A stretch of 64,000 nt of DNA from Jeotgalibacillus haloalkalitolerans (GCF_034427455.1 NZ_JAXQNN010000001.1:310001-374000), one strand, 5' to 3'. Counted from the first letter of the stretch, positions 19,397-27,639 are shown. The notes: a model not told the origin generated them from the sequence alone. A program made the numbers and translations.

Positions 19397-19975
19397 TTAA
19401 ACGGGGCCGGTCTGCATAGATTGCTGACGGATCCACGGCTTTAATTTTACGAATAACGGAATAAACAGTGCTGCAACACATGCTGATTTGATTAAGTTAA
19501 ACGGAATAATTGCGCCGGTTGTCAGTCCTAACTTAACAGCAGGATCAAGCATGTAATCCATTCCAAAGAACCACGCGTATGCAGGCAGAATCAAAAAGTA
19601 ATTCAATACTGCAAGCAGCAGAACCATTAGTACAGTTCCGGCAACAAGCCCTTTAGCCAATGCACCTTTTGTTTTGCGTTTGTGGTAGAAGAATGCGACC
19701 GGCAGGATAAATGCACACCCTGCAATAAAGTTCGACAGTTCGCCGATTGGTACGCCGCTTCCTTTGAAAAGGTAATACAGAATGTTTTTGAGTGCCTCCA
19801 CAATCACACCAGCCATTGGTGAAAACATGATTGCTGCGAGTAAAGCCGGCACGTCACTGAAGTCAATTTTCAAAAAATCCGGTAAAAACGGAAGTGGAAA
19901 ATTGAGCATCATCAGTAAAAATGCCACTGCGCTAAGCATGGATAGCTTAACTAAAAGTTGTGTGTTTTTTAACAT
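19397..19975 (-). CDS. ribU: Riboflavin ECF transporter substrate-binding (S) component
   Basis: RibU binds riboflavin in the membrane and works with the shared ECF energy module (EcfA, EcfA', EcfT), which is not in this window. It has about six membrane helices, the N-terminal [22 protein letters not shown] loop split across helix 1-2, and the [14 protein letters not shown] segment common to RibU proteins. An upstream ATG (19999) would add eight residues, but the ATG at 19975 has AGGAG six bases before it and no charged leader, so I choose it. The gene is controlled by the FMN riboswitch upstream, which confirms riboflavin or FMN as the ligand. Confidence 0.94.
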   Translation of the reverse strand: MLKNTQLLVKLSMLSAVAFLLMMLNFPLPFLPDFLKIDFSDVPALLAAIMFSPMAGVIVEALKNILYYLFKGSGVPIGELSNFIAGCAFILPVAFFYHKRKTKGALAKGLVAGTVLMVLLLAVLNYFLILPAYAWFFGMDYMLDPAVKLGLTTGAIIPFNLIKSACVAALFIPLFVKLKPWIRQQSMQTGPV

Positions 19976-20021
19976 GAGTAGCTCCTGTCCTCGTTCCACA
20001 CAGAAGTTTCGGCATCGTACA

Positions 20022-20058
20022 CAAATAAACCCTGCAGATTCGGCGCAATCAGCAGGGA
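20022..20058 (-). terminator. Attenuator terminator of the FMN riboswitch
   Basis: On the minus strand CCCTGC and GCAGGG flank a loop of about 22 bases and are followed by TTTATTTG. It lies between the aptamer and ribU, so it is the likely expression platform. Confidence 0.6.
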
Positions 20059-20108
20059 GAATTCAGCACGAAATAAAGGGTCAGCTTTTCGCAAATCCCT
20101 TATTCTTG

Positions 20109-20240
20109 CCTCCATCTTCTCCCATCCAGACTATACTGTCGGCCTCCGGTTCTCACGGAGTCAGCAAATAGCTCCCTATTCGCTCGCGGGCTCATTCTTA
20201 CATTTACCGCCGGTCGGGAATTTCACCCTGCCCTGAAGAT
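20109..20240 (-). promoter_or_regulatory. FMN riboswitch (RFN element)
   Basis: The minus strand carries the conserved blocks of the FMN aptamer in order: CAGGGCAGGGTGAAATTCCC, GACCGGCGGTAAAT, AGCCCGCGAGCG, the CCGTGAGAACCGGAGG region, CCGACAGTATAGTCTGGATG and GGGAGAAGATGG. It sits directly upstream of ribU. FMN binding should favour the downstream terminator and shut off riboflavin uptake. Confidence 0.95.
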
Positions 20241-20265
20241 GGAACGATATTTAGTTTAGGATTTT

Positions 20266-20294
20266 AGTATAGCGCAATGTGAATGGGTATTCAA
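20266..20294 (-). promoter_or_regulatory. ribU promoter
   Basis: On the minus strand TTGAAT (20289-20294), a 17-base spacer and TATACT (20266-20271) precede the riboswitch by about 25 bp. The rest of 20295-20593 holds only an imperfect TGTATC/GATACA pair and no firm feature. Confidence 0.65.
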
Positions 20295-20593
20295 TTTAAA
20301 AGTTTCGGGCGGGTTAGGCGTTTATCATATTGCATCTCTCTAAGCATGAATGTCGTATGAATCCGTTTGAAGGCTGTATCCGGCAAGTTGAGGTAGCGAT
20401 ACACCCGGGTTGAGTGACGTATTCAGACGGTTGAAGTAGGTCTTCACTTTTTCGAATGCTCTATACTACAATTTGACTACAAAAGCAGGGGTCAGTATGA
20501 ACTCATTTCTACTAATTTTATCTAAAAAAAGGAGTTTACTATAAAACAATCGAATATTACGTAGAACGAAACAAACAGGGAGGACTTTAATCG

Positions 20594-22378
20594 ATGATCA
20601 ATTTCAGACAGCCGGATGTTGAAAATTTTTTTCAGACGTTCGGCATTCAGACATTTACAGTGAATAAAGAGGAAACACAGCTCGTTTTCAGCACAAATTT
20701 AAATGGAAAATATAATCTTTGGGCAATGGACCTGCCAAATGCATTTCCATATCCGCTCAGCTTTCATAATCAGAGCTGTTCAGAACTTGCATACGACAAG
20801 CAGGGGCGCTACATTCTCGCAGTGATGGATCAGGATGGTGATGAAAACGGTCAGATCTATGCGGTGCCGCCAAAGGGTGGAAGTCTTGAACCGCTGCGCA
20901 CACATGAAGGCGCGCGCCATATGGGACTGAACCTGAGTAAAGATGGTGAAAGGCTGTATTATACATCAACAAAGGAAGATCAGACTTATCTGAAATCCTA
21001 TTGCTATGATTTAAAAGAGGATGCAGAAAAAGTCATTCATGAAGGAAAAGATGCCGCGACGTATCTTGCAGCAAAAAGTCCTGATGAACAGGCAATTGTC
21101 TATGTAAAGCATTATGCAAATACTTACGTGCTGGCTTTTGTGAAAAAGGATGGTCAGGAGGTTTATCTGACACCAGATCGAGAAGAACAGCATACGGTTT
21201 CAGGCGTGGAATTCGTTTCAGATCACCTGATTTATTTTACAACCAATTATGGAGAAGATTTCTCTTACCTTGCACGCTTTAACCTGGAAGATGAATCATT
21301 TGAAAAAGTTGCTGCGATTGAAAAAGAGGAGTTCGACGATGTCTACTATGATCAATCCTCAAACAGCCTTTATATCAGGGCTGAAAAAGGTGTGAAAGAT
21401 AAGCTGTATCAGTTTGACCTGAAAGAAGAAAAGTTAAACGGAATTGATATCCCGACAACTGAAATCGCAGGACTGAAAGTAGCTGACTCAGGCAACCTTT
21501 ATCTTGCAGGCCGAACCGCTGTCAGACCGGCTAACATTTATATGAGAAAAGACGGGCAGTGGAAGCAGCTGACAAAGTATAACGTGCCGGGGGTGAAGGA
21601 AGAAGAAATGGCAGAGCCTGAGCTTCATACTTACAAGTCATTCGATGGACTGGAAATTGAAGCGCAGTTCTTTAAAGCGAAACCTGAAAACAGTAATGGA
21701 CACGTCATTCTATGGCCGCATGGAGGACCACAGGCGGCGGAGCGTGCGACTTTCCGTTCACTGTTTCAATTCCTTGTCTACCGAGGATACAGTATATTTA
21801 CACCGAACTTTCGCGGCTCAACCGGATATGGTCTGAAGTTCTCCAAGATGGTAGAAGGGGATTGGGGACACGGACCGCGTCTTGATAATATAGAAGGACT
21901 TGAGTATCTATTTAAAAAAGGACTCGCAGACCGTGACAAAGTTCTGCTGATGGGCGGAAGCTACGGAGGCTACATGGCGCTGCTTCTCCACGGCCGTCAC
22001 GCAGACTACTTCAAAGCAGTCGTGGATATTTTCGGACCATGTAACCTGTTCAGCTTTATTGAATCAGTTCCTGAACACTGGAAACCGGTCATGAAACAAT
22101 GGGTAGGCGATCCGGTAGAAGACAAAGAAAAGCTGACAGAAGACTCACCGATCGAATATCTGGATTCCATGACAAAACCAATGTTCGTCATCCAGGGTGC
22201 GAAGGATCCACGCGTTGTCAAAGCCGAATCTGACCAGATTGTCGAAGCGTTGAAAGGAAAAGGCCGTGAAGTGAAATATCTTGTACTTGATGATGAAGGG
22301 CACGGGTTTTCCAAGAAGGCGAATGAGATGAGGGTGTATGAGGAAGTGCTGGCGTTTTTTGATGAGTATATAAAATAA
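20594..22378 (+). CDS. S9-family serine peptidase (prolyl oligopeptidase type)
   Basis: This 594-residue cytoplasmic enzyme should cleave short peptides or acyl-peptides. The first about 330 residues are Asp/Gly-rich repeats of a beta-propeller (for example DGERLYYTSTKEDQ). The last about 250 form the alpha/beta hydrolase, with the nucleophile Ser456 in GGSYGGY, Asp538 in QGAKDPRV and His570 in DEGHGF. The oxyanion loop is WPHGGPQ. No signal peptide is present. The ATG follows GGGAGG. It is monocistronic. Dipeptidyl- or acylaminoacyl-peptidase activity cannot be separated from sequence alone. Confidence 0.9.
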   Translation: MINFRQPDVENFFQTFGIQTFTVNKEETQLVFSTNLNGKYNLWAMDLPNAFPYPLSFHNQSCSELAYDKQGRYILAVMDQDGDENGQIYAVPPKGGSLEPLRTHEGARHMGLNLSKDGERLYYTSTKEDQTYLKSYCYDLKEDAEKVIHEGKDAATYLAAKSPDEQAIVYVKHYANTYVLAFVKKDGQEVYLTPDREEQHTVSGVEFVSDHLIYFTTNYGEDFSYLARFNLEDESFEKVAAIEKEEFDDVYYDQSSNSLYIRAEKGVKDKLYQFDLKEEKLNGIDIPTTEIAGLKVADSGNLYLAGRTAVRPANIYMRKDGQWKQLTKYNVPGVKEEEMAEPELHTYKSFDGLEIEAQFFKAKPENSNGHVILWPHGGPQAAERATFRSLFQFLVYRGYSIFTPNFRGSTGYGLKFSKMVEGDWGHGPRLDNIEGLEYLFKKGLADRDKVLLMGGSYGGYMALLLHGRHADYFKAVVDIFGPCNLFSFIESVPEHWKPVMKQWVGDPVEDKEKLTEDSPIEYLDSMTKPMFVIQGAKDPRVVKAESDQIVEALKGKGREVKYLVLDDEGHGFSKKANEMRVYEEVLAFFDEYIK

Positions 22379-22385
22379 GCCATTT

Positions 22386-22427
22386 CATTTCCGGCTGTTA
22401 GCCAGGTAACTGACAGCCGGAAAATGA
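22386..22427 (+). terminator. Hairpin after the S9 peptidase gene
   Basis: CATTTCCGGCTGT and ACAGCCGGAAAATG form a strong stem, with one extra A in the right arm. There is no T-tract after it, so it may act as a transcript end or stabiliser rather than a classic terminator. Confidence 0.5.
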
Positions 22428-22452
22428 ATCTGAAGAATTATAAAGAATCCTG

Positions 22453-22481
22453 TTGACATGTTCTTTATAAAGAACTATCAT
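22453..22481 (+). promoter_or_regulatory. Main promoter of the exopolysaccharide operon
   Basis: A consensus -35 TTGACA (22453-22458), a 17-base spacer and -10 TATCAT (22476-22481). The spacer contains the perfect palindrome described next, so a bound repressor would block RNA polymerase. Confidence 0.78.
22460..22475. promoter_or_regulatory. SinR-like operator 1, in the promoter spacer
   Basis: GTTCTTTATAAAGAAC is a perfect 16-bp palindrome of two GTTCTTT half sites. The published B. subtilis SinR half site is GTTCTYT. A SinR homologue is encoded in this cluster at 25778-26125. Confidence 0.75.
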
Positions 22482-22541
22482 AAGGACAAGTAACCAATTC
22501 TGACATATATTTTAGACAGTTATTAATTTTTTTAATCTTTC

Positions 22542-22557
22542 GTTCTTTATAAAGAAT
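22542..22557. promoter_or_regulatory. SinR-like operator 2
   Basis: GTTCTTTATAAAGAAT is the same palindrome with one end-base change, 82 bp downstream of operator 1. Confidence 0.7.
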
Positions 22558-22589
22558 ATTATGAAGAGCGAAATATTTTTATTGAAGTT

Positions 22590-22605
22590 GTTCTTTATTA
22601 AGAAT
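22590..22605. promoter_or_regulatory. SinR-like operator 3
   Basis: GTTCTTTATTAAGAAT is a third copy, 48 bp downstream of operator 2 and just before the folded leader RNA. Confidence 0.68.
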
Positions 22606-22618
22606 TGAGGTGATGTCT

Positions 22619-22708
22619 CCTTACCTTTATCAAAGAAGGCACTCGTCCATGTTAAGGGTTGAAAGACACCTTAGACGCCAGTCGTCGTTGGCAGGGAGTG
22701 AGGTGGGG
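22619..22708 (+). ncRNA. Structured leader RNA upstream of epsC, candidate EAR element
   Basis: The segment folds as a junction. P1 is CCTTACC (22619-22625) with GGTGGGG (22702-22708), and P2 is CACTC (22640-22644) with GAGTG (22696-22700). Inside lie P3, TTAAGG (22652-22657) with CCTTAG (22669-22674), and P4, GCCA (22677-22680) with TGGC (22689-22692). The EAR (epsC) RNA of Bacillales lies upstream of epsC in eps operons and promotes antitermination. Position before an epsC homologue and before a strong hairpin suggests the same role. I cannot confirm its consensus by eye. Confidence 0.5.
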
Positions 22709-22725
22709 TTAGATGCCCTATTCTT

Positions 22726-22781
22726 ATTAAAACAATGATGTGTCGGGTTTTGTCTAAGACCCTGCACATCATTGTTTTAAT
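22726..22781 (+). terminator. 17-bp perfect hairpin before epsC
   Basis: ATTAAAACAATGATGTG (22726-22742) is exactly complementary to the arm at 22765-22781, and an inner GGGT/ACCC pair extends it. The T-rich end of the stem (GTTTTAAT) and the following GAATTTG may act as a termination signal that the leader RNA overrides. Confidence 0.6.
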
Positions 22782-22814
22782 GAATTTGTGATTGTAGACG
22801 AAAGGAGGAGTTTG

Positions 22815-24644
22815 ATGTCTTATAAAAAGCAGTTATCTATATTCATTGTATTGGATTTGTTTCTGGTTTTTTCAGCGTTTGTGCTCAGTCATCTGCTGGT
22901 AAATGGTTTGTTCGCTATCACTCATACATTTATGATCAGCTCGGCAGTATTGCTGGGGATGTATCTGGGTTTTTCAAGCTCATACAGACTTTATAAAAAG
23001 GCCTGGGAATATGCCAGTGTAATTGAACTGCTGATTATATTAAAAGCTACTGCCTTATCAGTCATGGCTGCTTTATTCGTTGAAACAATGATAACAGGTC
23101 AACTCATGCTGCGGGTCATGATCGTTACCTGGCTGCTTCAAGTTTTAATGGTTGGTGGTTCGAGATTTGTATGGCGGATATATCGCAATCAAAAACAGCA
23201 GTACCGGCCGGATTATAAGAGAACGTTAATTATCGGAGCCGGTGCAGCAGGAACAATGGTGGCAAGGCAATTGCTTCAGGGAAAGGATTGTGATCTTAAA
23301 CCTGTTGCTTTTATTGATGATAATCCTCATAAGCATAATCTGGATGTTCTCGGGTTGCCGGTATATGGAGGAACCGGGAGGGTAGTGGAAGCGGTTGAAA
23401 AACTGAAGATACAAAAAATTATTATTGCCATCCCATCATTAAATAAAAAACAATTAAATAAAATCTATACAGAATGTGCGAAATCGAACACGGATACAAA
23501 AATTCTTCCAATGATAGAAGATCTGATTTCAGGGAAGGTATCGGTCAGTCAAATGCGGGAGGTTCAGGTTGAAGATTTACTTGGCCGGAAACCGGTTGAA
23601 CTAGACTTAGAACTTTTATCAGGAACGTTAAAAAACAAAATCATACTTGTGACTGGCGCAGGTGGATCTATTGGATCTGAGATATGCAGGCAACTTATTA
23701 AGTTTCAACCTTCTAAAATGATTCTGCTCGGCCACGGAGAAAACAGTATTTACAATATTGAAATGGAATTAAGACTGGAGCATGACGTGGCACATACAGA
23801 ATTTATTACAGAAATTGCTGATGTCCAGGATGCCCAGAAAATGATGGAAATTATGTATGAATATAAACCGGATATTGTCTATCATGCTGCAGCACACAAG
23901 CACGTTCCACTTATGGAAAGAAATCCTGAAGAAGCAGTTAAAAATAACATTATAGGAACAAGAAATGTTGCTCAGGCTTCCAGTTGGAACGGTGTAGACA
24001 CTTTTGTCATGATCTCAACTGATAAAGCTGTTAATCCAACAAATGTGATGGGTGCATCTAAAAAACTGGCTGAAATGATAGTTCAGGGAATGGATCAAAT
24101 AAGTAACACTAAGTTTGTAGCAGTACGTTTTGGAAATGTGCTCGGGAGCAGAGGGAGTGTGATTCCCCATTTTAAAAAACAGATTGAAAGAGGCGGACCT
24201 GTAACAGTGACACATCCCGAAATGATTCGCTATTTTATGACCATTCCGGAAGCTTCAAGGCTGGTTATTCAGGCTGGTGCCCTGGCTGAAGGCGGGGAGA
24301 TCTTTGTGCTTGATATGGGTGAGCCGGTCCGGATTGTTGATTTGGCTAAAAATATGATTACTTTGTCGGGGAATTCACTGGAAGATATTGATATTGTTTT
24401 TACCGGGATCAGACCTGGTGAAAAGTTATATGAAGAGCTGTTGAACCAGGATGAGGTCAGGTCAGAACAAATTTATCCCAAGATATATATTGGGCAAAGG
24501 GCAGAACTTTATTTAGATGAGATAGAGTCAATCATTGATAATTTTTCTTTAATGGAAAAAGAGAATCTAAAACAAAAATTGCTTGAACTGGCGAATCGTA
24601 AACCTGCTCACTTAAAAAAATCGAACTGGCCTATTTCAAGCTGA
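22815..24644 (+). CDS. epsC: Membrane-bound nucleoside-diphosphate-sugar dehydratase/epimerase, EpsC type
   Basis: This 609-residue enzyme of the FlaA1/CapD/PglF class probably converts UDP-GlcNAc to a 4-keto-6-deoxy sugar for polymer synthesis. Four hydrophobic helices fill the first 115 residues. A first Rossmann domain starts at LIIGAGAAGTMVARQ and a second, catalytic SDR domain at TGAGGSIGSEICRQ. The active-site region is STDKAVNPTNVMGASKKLAE, where Met replaces the usual Tyr, as is normal for this membrane subfamily. A GTG at 22788 is upstream, but AAAGGAGGAG sits correctly before the ATG at 22815. It is the first gene of the exopolysaccharide operon. Confidence 0.9.
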   Translation: MSYKKQLSIFIVLDLFLVFSAFVLSHLLVNGLFAITHTFMISSAVLLGMYLGFSSSYRLYKKAWEYASVIELLIILKATALSVMAALFVETMITGQLMLRVMIVTWLLQVLMVGGSRFVWRIYRNQKQQYRPDYKRTLIIGAGAAGTMVARQLLQGKDCDLKPVAFIDDNPHKHNLDVLGLPVYGGTGRVVEAVEKLKIQKIIIAIPSLNKKQLNKIYTECAKSNTDTKILPMIEDLISGKVSVSQMREVQVEDLLGRKPVELDLELLSGTLKNKIILVTGAGGSIGSEICRQLIKFQPSKMILLGHGENSIYNIEMELRLEHDVAHTEFITEIADVQDAQKMMEIMYEYKPDIVYHAAAHKHVPLMERNPEEAVKNNIIGTRNVAQASSWNGVDTFVMISTDKAVNPTNVMGASKKLAEMIVQGMDQISNTKFVAVRFGNVLGSRGSVIPHFKKQIERGGPVTVTHPEMIRYFMTIPEASRLVIQAGALAEGGEIFVLDMGEPVRIVDLAKNMITLSGNSLEDIDIVFTGIRPGEKLYEELLNQDEVRSEQIYPKIYIGQRAELYLDEIESIIDNFSLMEKENLKQKLLELANRKPAHLKKSNWPISS

Positions 24645-24646
24645 TT

Positions 24647-24662
24647 GTTCTTTATTAAGAAT
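24647..24662. promoter_or_regulatory. SinR-like operator 4, between epsC and galE
   Basis: GTTCTTTATTAAGAAT is identical to operator 3 and lies two bases after the epsC stop. It could block elongation or an internal promoter ahead of galE and the sinR-like gene. Confidence 0.68.
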
Positions 24663-24673
24663 GGAGTGATCTG

Positions 24674-25708
24674 ATGACAATCTTAGTTACTGGAGCAGCT
24701 GGATATATAGGTAGTCATACGTGCGTTGAGCTACTAGAAGCAGGATACAATATCGTAGCACTTGATAATTTCAGTAACAGCCATCCAGAGTCTTTAAAGC
24801 GGGTATCAGAGCTGACAGGTAAGATATTTCCTATAGTAAAAGCGGACTTAAAAGAAGAGACCTTAATTGCAGAGGTTTTTGATCAGTATCAAATTGAGGC
24901 TGTTATCCACTTTGCAGCTTACAAGGCTGTGGGTGAGTCAGTTCATCATCCGCTAACTTACTATGAAAATAATTTATCTGGCCTGATCAACCTTTTAAAA
25001 GTGATGGAGAGATATAAAGTAAAAAGAATTGTTTTTAGTTCTTCAGCAACTGTCTATGGCAGTGTTGCTCAAATGCCTATCAGAGAGAATGTGCCATTTG
25101 GAAAAACCAGCCCTTATGGAAAAACCAAGCAAATGGCAGAAGAGATTTTGAATGATTTATATACTTCAGACACTGCGTGGAATATTACAATTTTAAGATA
25201 TTTCAACCCTATTGGCGCTCATTCAAGTGGTCGTATTGGTGAAGATCCAACTGGAACTCCAAATAATCTGGTGCCTTATATATCCCAGGTTGCGATAGGT
25301 CAAAGAGTCATGCTGAATATTTTCGGAAACGACTATGAAACAAAAGATGGTACAGGGGTTCGGGATTACATCCATATATCTGATTTGGCAAATGGTCACC
25401 TCAAAGCGATTGAGGCGCCAGAGGGCTTAAACGTTTACAACTTGGGGACCGGCTGTGGATATAGCGTATTAGAAGTGGTGGAAGCTTTTGAAGAAGCATC
25501 CGGAAAAGCAATACCATTAAAGTTTACAGCAAGAAGACCTGGGGATATAGCAGTCTGTTATGCAGATCCGGTTAAGGCCGAACTAGAGCTCAAATGGAAA
25601 GCAACAAGATCGCTTAAAGATATGTGTGAGGATACCTGGAGATGGCAAACTTTGAACCCTTCAGGCTATACAGACTTTAACCACCTGGTCCAGAAAGCGG
25701 AGGGTTAA
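24674..25708 (+). CDS. galE: UDP-glucose 4-epimerase
   Basis: GalE interconverts UDP-glucose and UDP-galactose (or the N-acetyl forms) using bound NAD. The 344-residue extended SDR has the NAD motif VTGAAGYIGSHT at residues 4-15, HFAAYKAVGESV, catalytic Ser in FSSSATVYG and the YGKTK Tyr/Lys pair. The C-terminal RPGDIAVCYADP binds the nucleotide sugar. GGAGTG is the ribosome-binding site. Its place between epsC and the polymer-assembly genes shows it supplies galactose-type precursors to the exopolysaccharide. Confidence 0.94.
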   Translation: MTILVTGAAGYIGSHTCVELLEAGYNIVALDNFSNSHPESLKRVSELTGKIFPIVKADLKEETLIAEVFDQYQIEAVIHFAAYKAVGESVHHPLTYYENNLSGLINLLKVMERYKVKRIVFSSSATVYGSVAQMPIRENVPFGKTSPYGKTKQMAEEILNDLYTSDTAWNITILRYFNPIGAHSSGRIGEDPTGTPNNLVPYISQVAIGQRVMLNIFGNDYETKDGTGVRDYIHISDLANGHLKAIEAPEGLNVYNLGTGCGYSVLEVVEAFEEASGKAIPLKFTARRPGDIAVCYADPVKAELELKWKATRSLKDMCEDTWRWQTLNPSGYTDFNHLVQKAEG

Positions 25709-25777
25709 CGGAAAACACTCAATTACAATGTATTGCGGCAGAGGAGTGAAGATACTTTAAGGAAGAGGAGCAGAGTC

Positions 25778-26125
25778 ATGATCGGTGAAAATATTAAAAA
25801 GCATCGCAAAGAAAAAGGACTGACTTTATCTGAACTTGCTGAGAAGGCCGGAGTTTCAAAATCTTACTTAAGTAATATTGAGCGAAACCTAAAACAAAAT
25901 CCATCTATCCATGTGTTAGAGAAAATATCAAGAGTGCTGGAAGTTAATTTGCAGAGTCTGCTGAAGGCGAAGTCTGAAAACAATATGTTAATTAGTAAGG
26001 ACAGGGATGACTTCATCAGGGAATTTCAAAAAAACATATCAAATTATCAGGAGTTGAAAGATTACAAAACAGTCCTTGAATTTATCAAATGGAAAAATAA
26101 GAATGTGAATTCCCATCATAAGTGA
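25778..26125 (+). CDS. SinR-like XRE-family transcriptional regulator
   Basis: This 115-residue DNA-binding protein has the SinR layout. The helix-turn-helix is at residues 1-65 (MIGENIKKHRKEKGLTLSEL, then AEKAGVSKSYLSNIERN and NPSIHVLEKISRVLEV). A short C-terminal Sin-type helical domain (ELKDYKTVLEFIKWKNKN) mediates oligomerisation in SinR. The start at 25778 follows AGAGGAG; an upstream ATG would add 15 unlikely residues. In B. subtilis SinR represses eps and tapA and is encoded elsewhere beside sinI. Here the gene is inside the exopolysaccharide operon with no sinI next to it, and four GTTCTTT palindromes lie in the same cluster. I infer direct feedback control of the operon. Confidence 0.88.
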   Translation: MIGENIKKHRKEKGLTLSELAEKAGVSKSYLSNIERNLKQNPSIHVLEKISRVLEVNLQSLLKAKSENNMLISKDRDDFIREFQKNISNYQELKDYKTVLEFIKWKNKNVNSHHK

Positions 26126-26154
26126 TTTAAAGAATAAGTTTGGGAGGTACAGGC

Positions 26155-26904
26155 ATGAGGAACCCTGTCAGTCTGAAAGAATTAGTGTTATTTATCAAAA
26201 AGAGGGCACTGTTATTAATCAGTTTAACTTTACTTTTTGGTGGTGCTGCTTACTTAATCACAACTTATTTTATGACACCTATGTATCAAACTTCTACACA
26301 GCTATTGATTAACGAAGAGAAAAGTGACCAGCCTTATGTAAATGTCTCAGAAATACAGGCAAACCTGCAGTTAATTAATACTTATAACGTCATTATTAAA
26401 AGTCCCGTTATTCTTGAACAGGTAGTTGAAGCGATGAACAGTGAAGTCACCGTAGCAGAGTTAAATGAAAAAATAACGGTGCAAAACGTTCAGGATTCCC
26501 AGGTAGTGAACTTGATTGTAACAGATGTAGATCCTGTAAGAGCTGCAAGGATCGCAAATCAAACAGCGCAAGTCTTTCAAAACGATATATCTGAATTAAT
26601 GAACGTTGATAATGTAAACATACTCTCGCCAGCCATTGTTACCGGAAATGAAAAGCCGGTTTCACCTGACCTTTACTTAAACACAGCTGCAGGAAGCCTT
26701 ACTGGTTTTGTCATTGGGTTCATTATTACGCTGTTACTGGAATATTTTAATAACACGGTGAAAGATGAGCAGCATCTCAGTGAAATATTGTCAATTCCAA
26801 TCCTGGGAACCGTGGATACAATGAATAACAAAAAGTATCCCGATAAGATCATCAGTGGGAATGTCAGTAACATTGATACGAGGAGGAAAGGATATGGGAG
26901 TTAA
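26155..26904 (+). CDS. Polysaccharide co-polymerase (Wzz/CapA type), tyrosine-kinase activator
   Basis: This 249-residue membrane protein has helices at about residues 20-38 and 180-200 enclosing an extracytoplasmic domain (YQTSTQLLINEEK onward). The Pro-rich entry to the second helix (EKPVSPDL) is typical of Wzz proteins. In Firmicutes it is the transmembrane modulator of the next gene's kinase and controls chain length. GGGAGGT precedes the ATG at 26155. Its 3' end overlaps the kinase gene by 11 bp, so the two are translationally coupled. B. subtilis EpsA and YwqC are the nearest named relatives. Confidence 0.9.
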   Translation: MRNPVSLKELVLFIKKRALLLISLTLLFGGAAYLITTYFMTPMYQTSTQLLINEEKSDQPYVNVSEIQANLQLINTYNVIIKSPVILEQVVEAMNSEVTVAELNEKITVQNVQDSQVVNLIVTDVDPVRAARIANQTAQVFQNDISELMNVDNVNILSPAIVTGNEKPVSPDLYLNTAAGSLTGFVIGFIITLLLEYFNNTVKDEQHLSEILSIPILGTVDTMNNKKYPDKIISGNVSNIDTRRKGYGS

Positions 26905-27589
26905 AAAGCGAAAAAAAATGCATCAGAAAAGAATCCTCCTTACACTAAGTGACCCAAGAGCAGTGATTTCAGAACAGTTTCGTACAATTAGAACAAACAT
27001 TAAATTTTCTGCTATAGATCAGACTATAAAAAGTATTGTCATTACATCCAGTGAAGCAGAAGAAGGGAAATCCACTGTGGCAGCTAACCTGGCAGTCGTG
27101 TTCGCACAGGAAGGGAAAAAGACACTATTAATTGACGCGGATCTTAGAAAGCCGACTGTTCAATACACATTCAATCTTATGAATACCACCGGTTTAACGA
27201 GTGTATTGAGTCATCAGGTATCATTCGGGCAGGCAGTTCACAAAACACATTTGAGCGAACTTGATGTGCTGACGTCCGGTCCTATTCCTCCAAACCCTTC
27301 AGAGCTCTTAAGCTCAAGAGCAATGGAGAATCTGATGAAGGAAGTAAAAGAAGAGTACGATATGGTTATTTTTGATTCTCCTCCAGTGATCATCGTAACT
27401 GATGCTCAGCTCTTAGCGAATCAATGTGATGGTTCTATTCTGGTTGTGAGGTCGAATCACACAGACAAAGAAAAGGTGATGAAAGCAAAAGAACTGTTAA
27501 ATTCCGCCAATACAAGAATATTAGGAGCGGTTTTAAACGATAAAAAAGTCATAAACAACAATTACTATCAATACTATGGAGAAAAATGA
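26894..27589 (+). CDS. Bacterial tyrosine kinase (BY-kinase), CapB/EpsB type
   Basis: This 231-residue cytoplasmic P-loop kinase autophosphorylates on tyrosine and regulates polymer length and export together with the preceding membrane activator. Walker A is SSEAEEGKSTVAANLA, Walker A' is TLLIDADLRKP and Walker B is MVIFDSPP. The C-terminus NNNYYQYYGEK is the tyrosine cluster that receives the phosphate. The ATG at 26894 follows AGGAGG; a longer in-frame start at 26855 lies inside the upstream gene and lacks a ribosome-binding site. A terminator directly follows the gene. Confidence 0.93.
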   Translation: MGVKKRKKMHQKRILLTLSDPRAVISEQFRTIRTNIKFSAIDQTIKSIVITSSEAEEGKSTVAANLAVVFAQEGKKTLLIDADLRKPTVQYTFNLMNTTGLTSVLSHQVSFGQAVHKTHLSELDVLTSGPIPPNPSELLSSRAMENLMKEVKEEYDMVIFDSPPVIIVTDAQLLANQCDGSILVVRSNHTDKEKVMKAKELLNSANTRILGAVLNDKKVINNNYYQYYGEK

Positions 27590-27623
27590 AAGCAGATCAA
27601 GCTGATCCTGCTTTTATTTTTTT
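27589..27623 (+). terminator. Terminator inside the exopolysaccharide operon
   Basis: AAAGCAGATCA and TGATCCTGCTTT form a stem with one bulged C, followed by TATTTTTTT. It begins on the kinase stop codon, with the next cluster gene 50 bp downstream, so downstream genes need read-through or antitermination. Confidence 0.85.
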
Positions 27624-27639
27624 GGTCAGGAGGTAAAAA

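Noticed and set aside
22619-22781. Cyclic di-GMP or other metabolite riboswitch ahead of the EPS operon.
   Set aside because: The conserved GEMM sequence blocks are not present; position before epsC fits an EAR-type RNA better.
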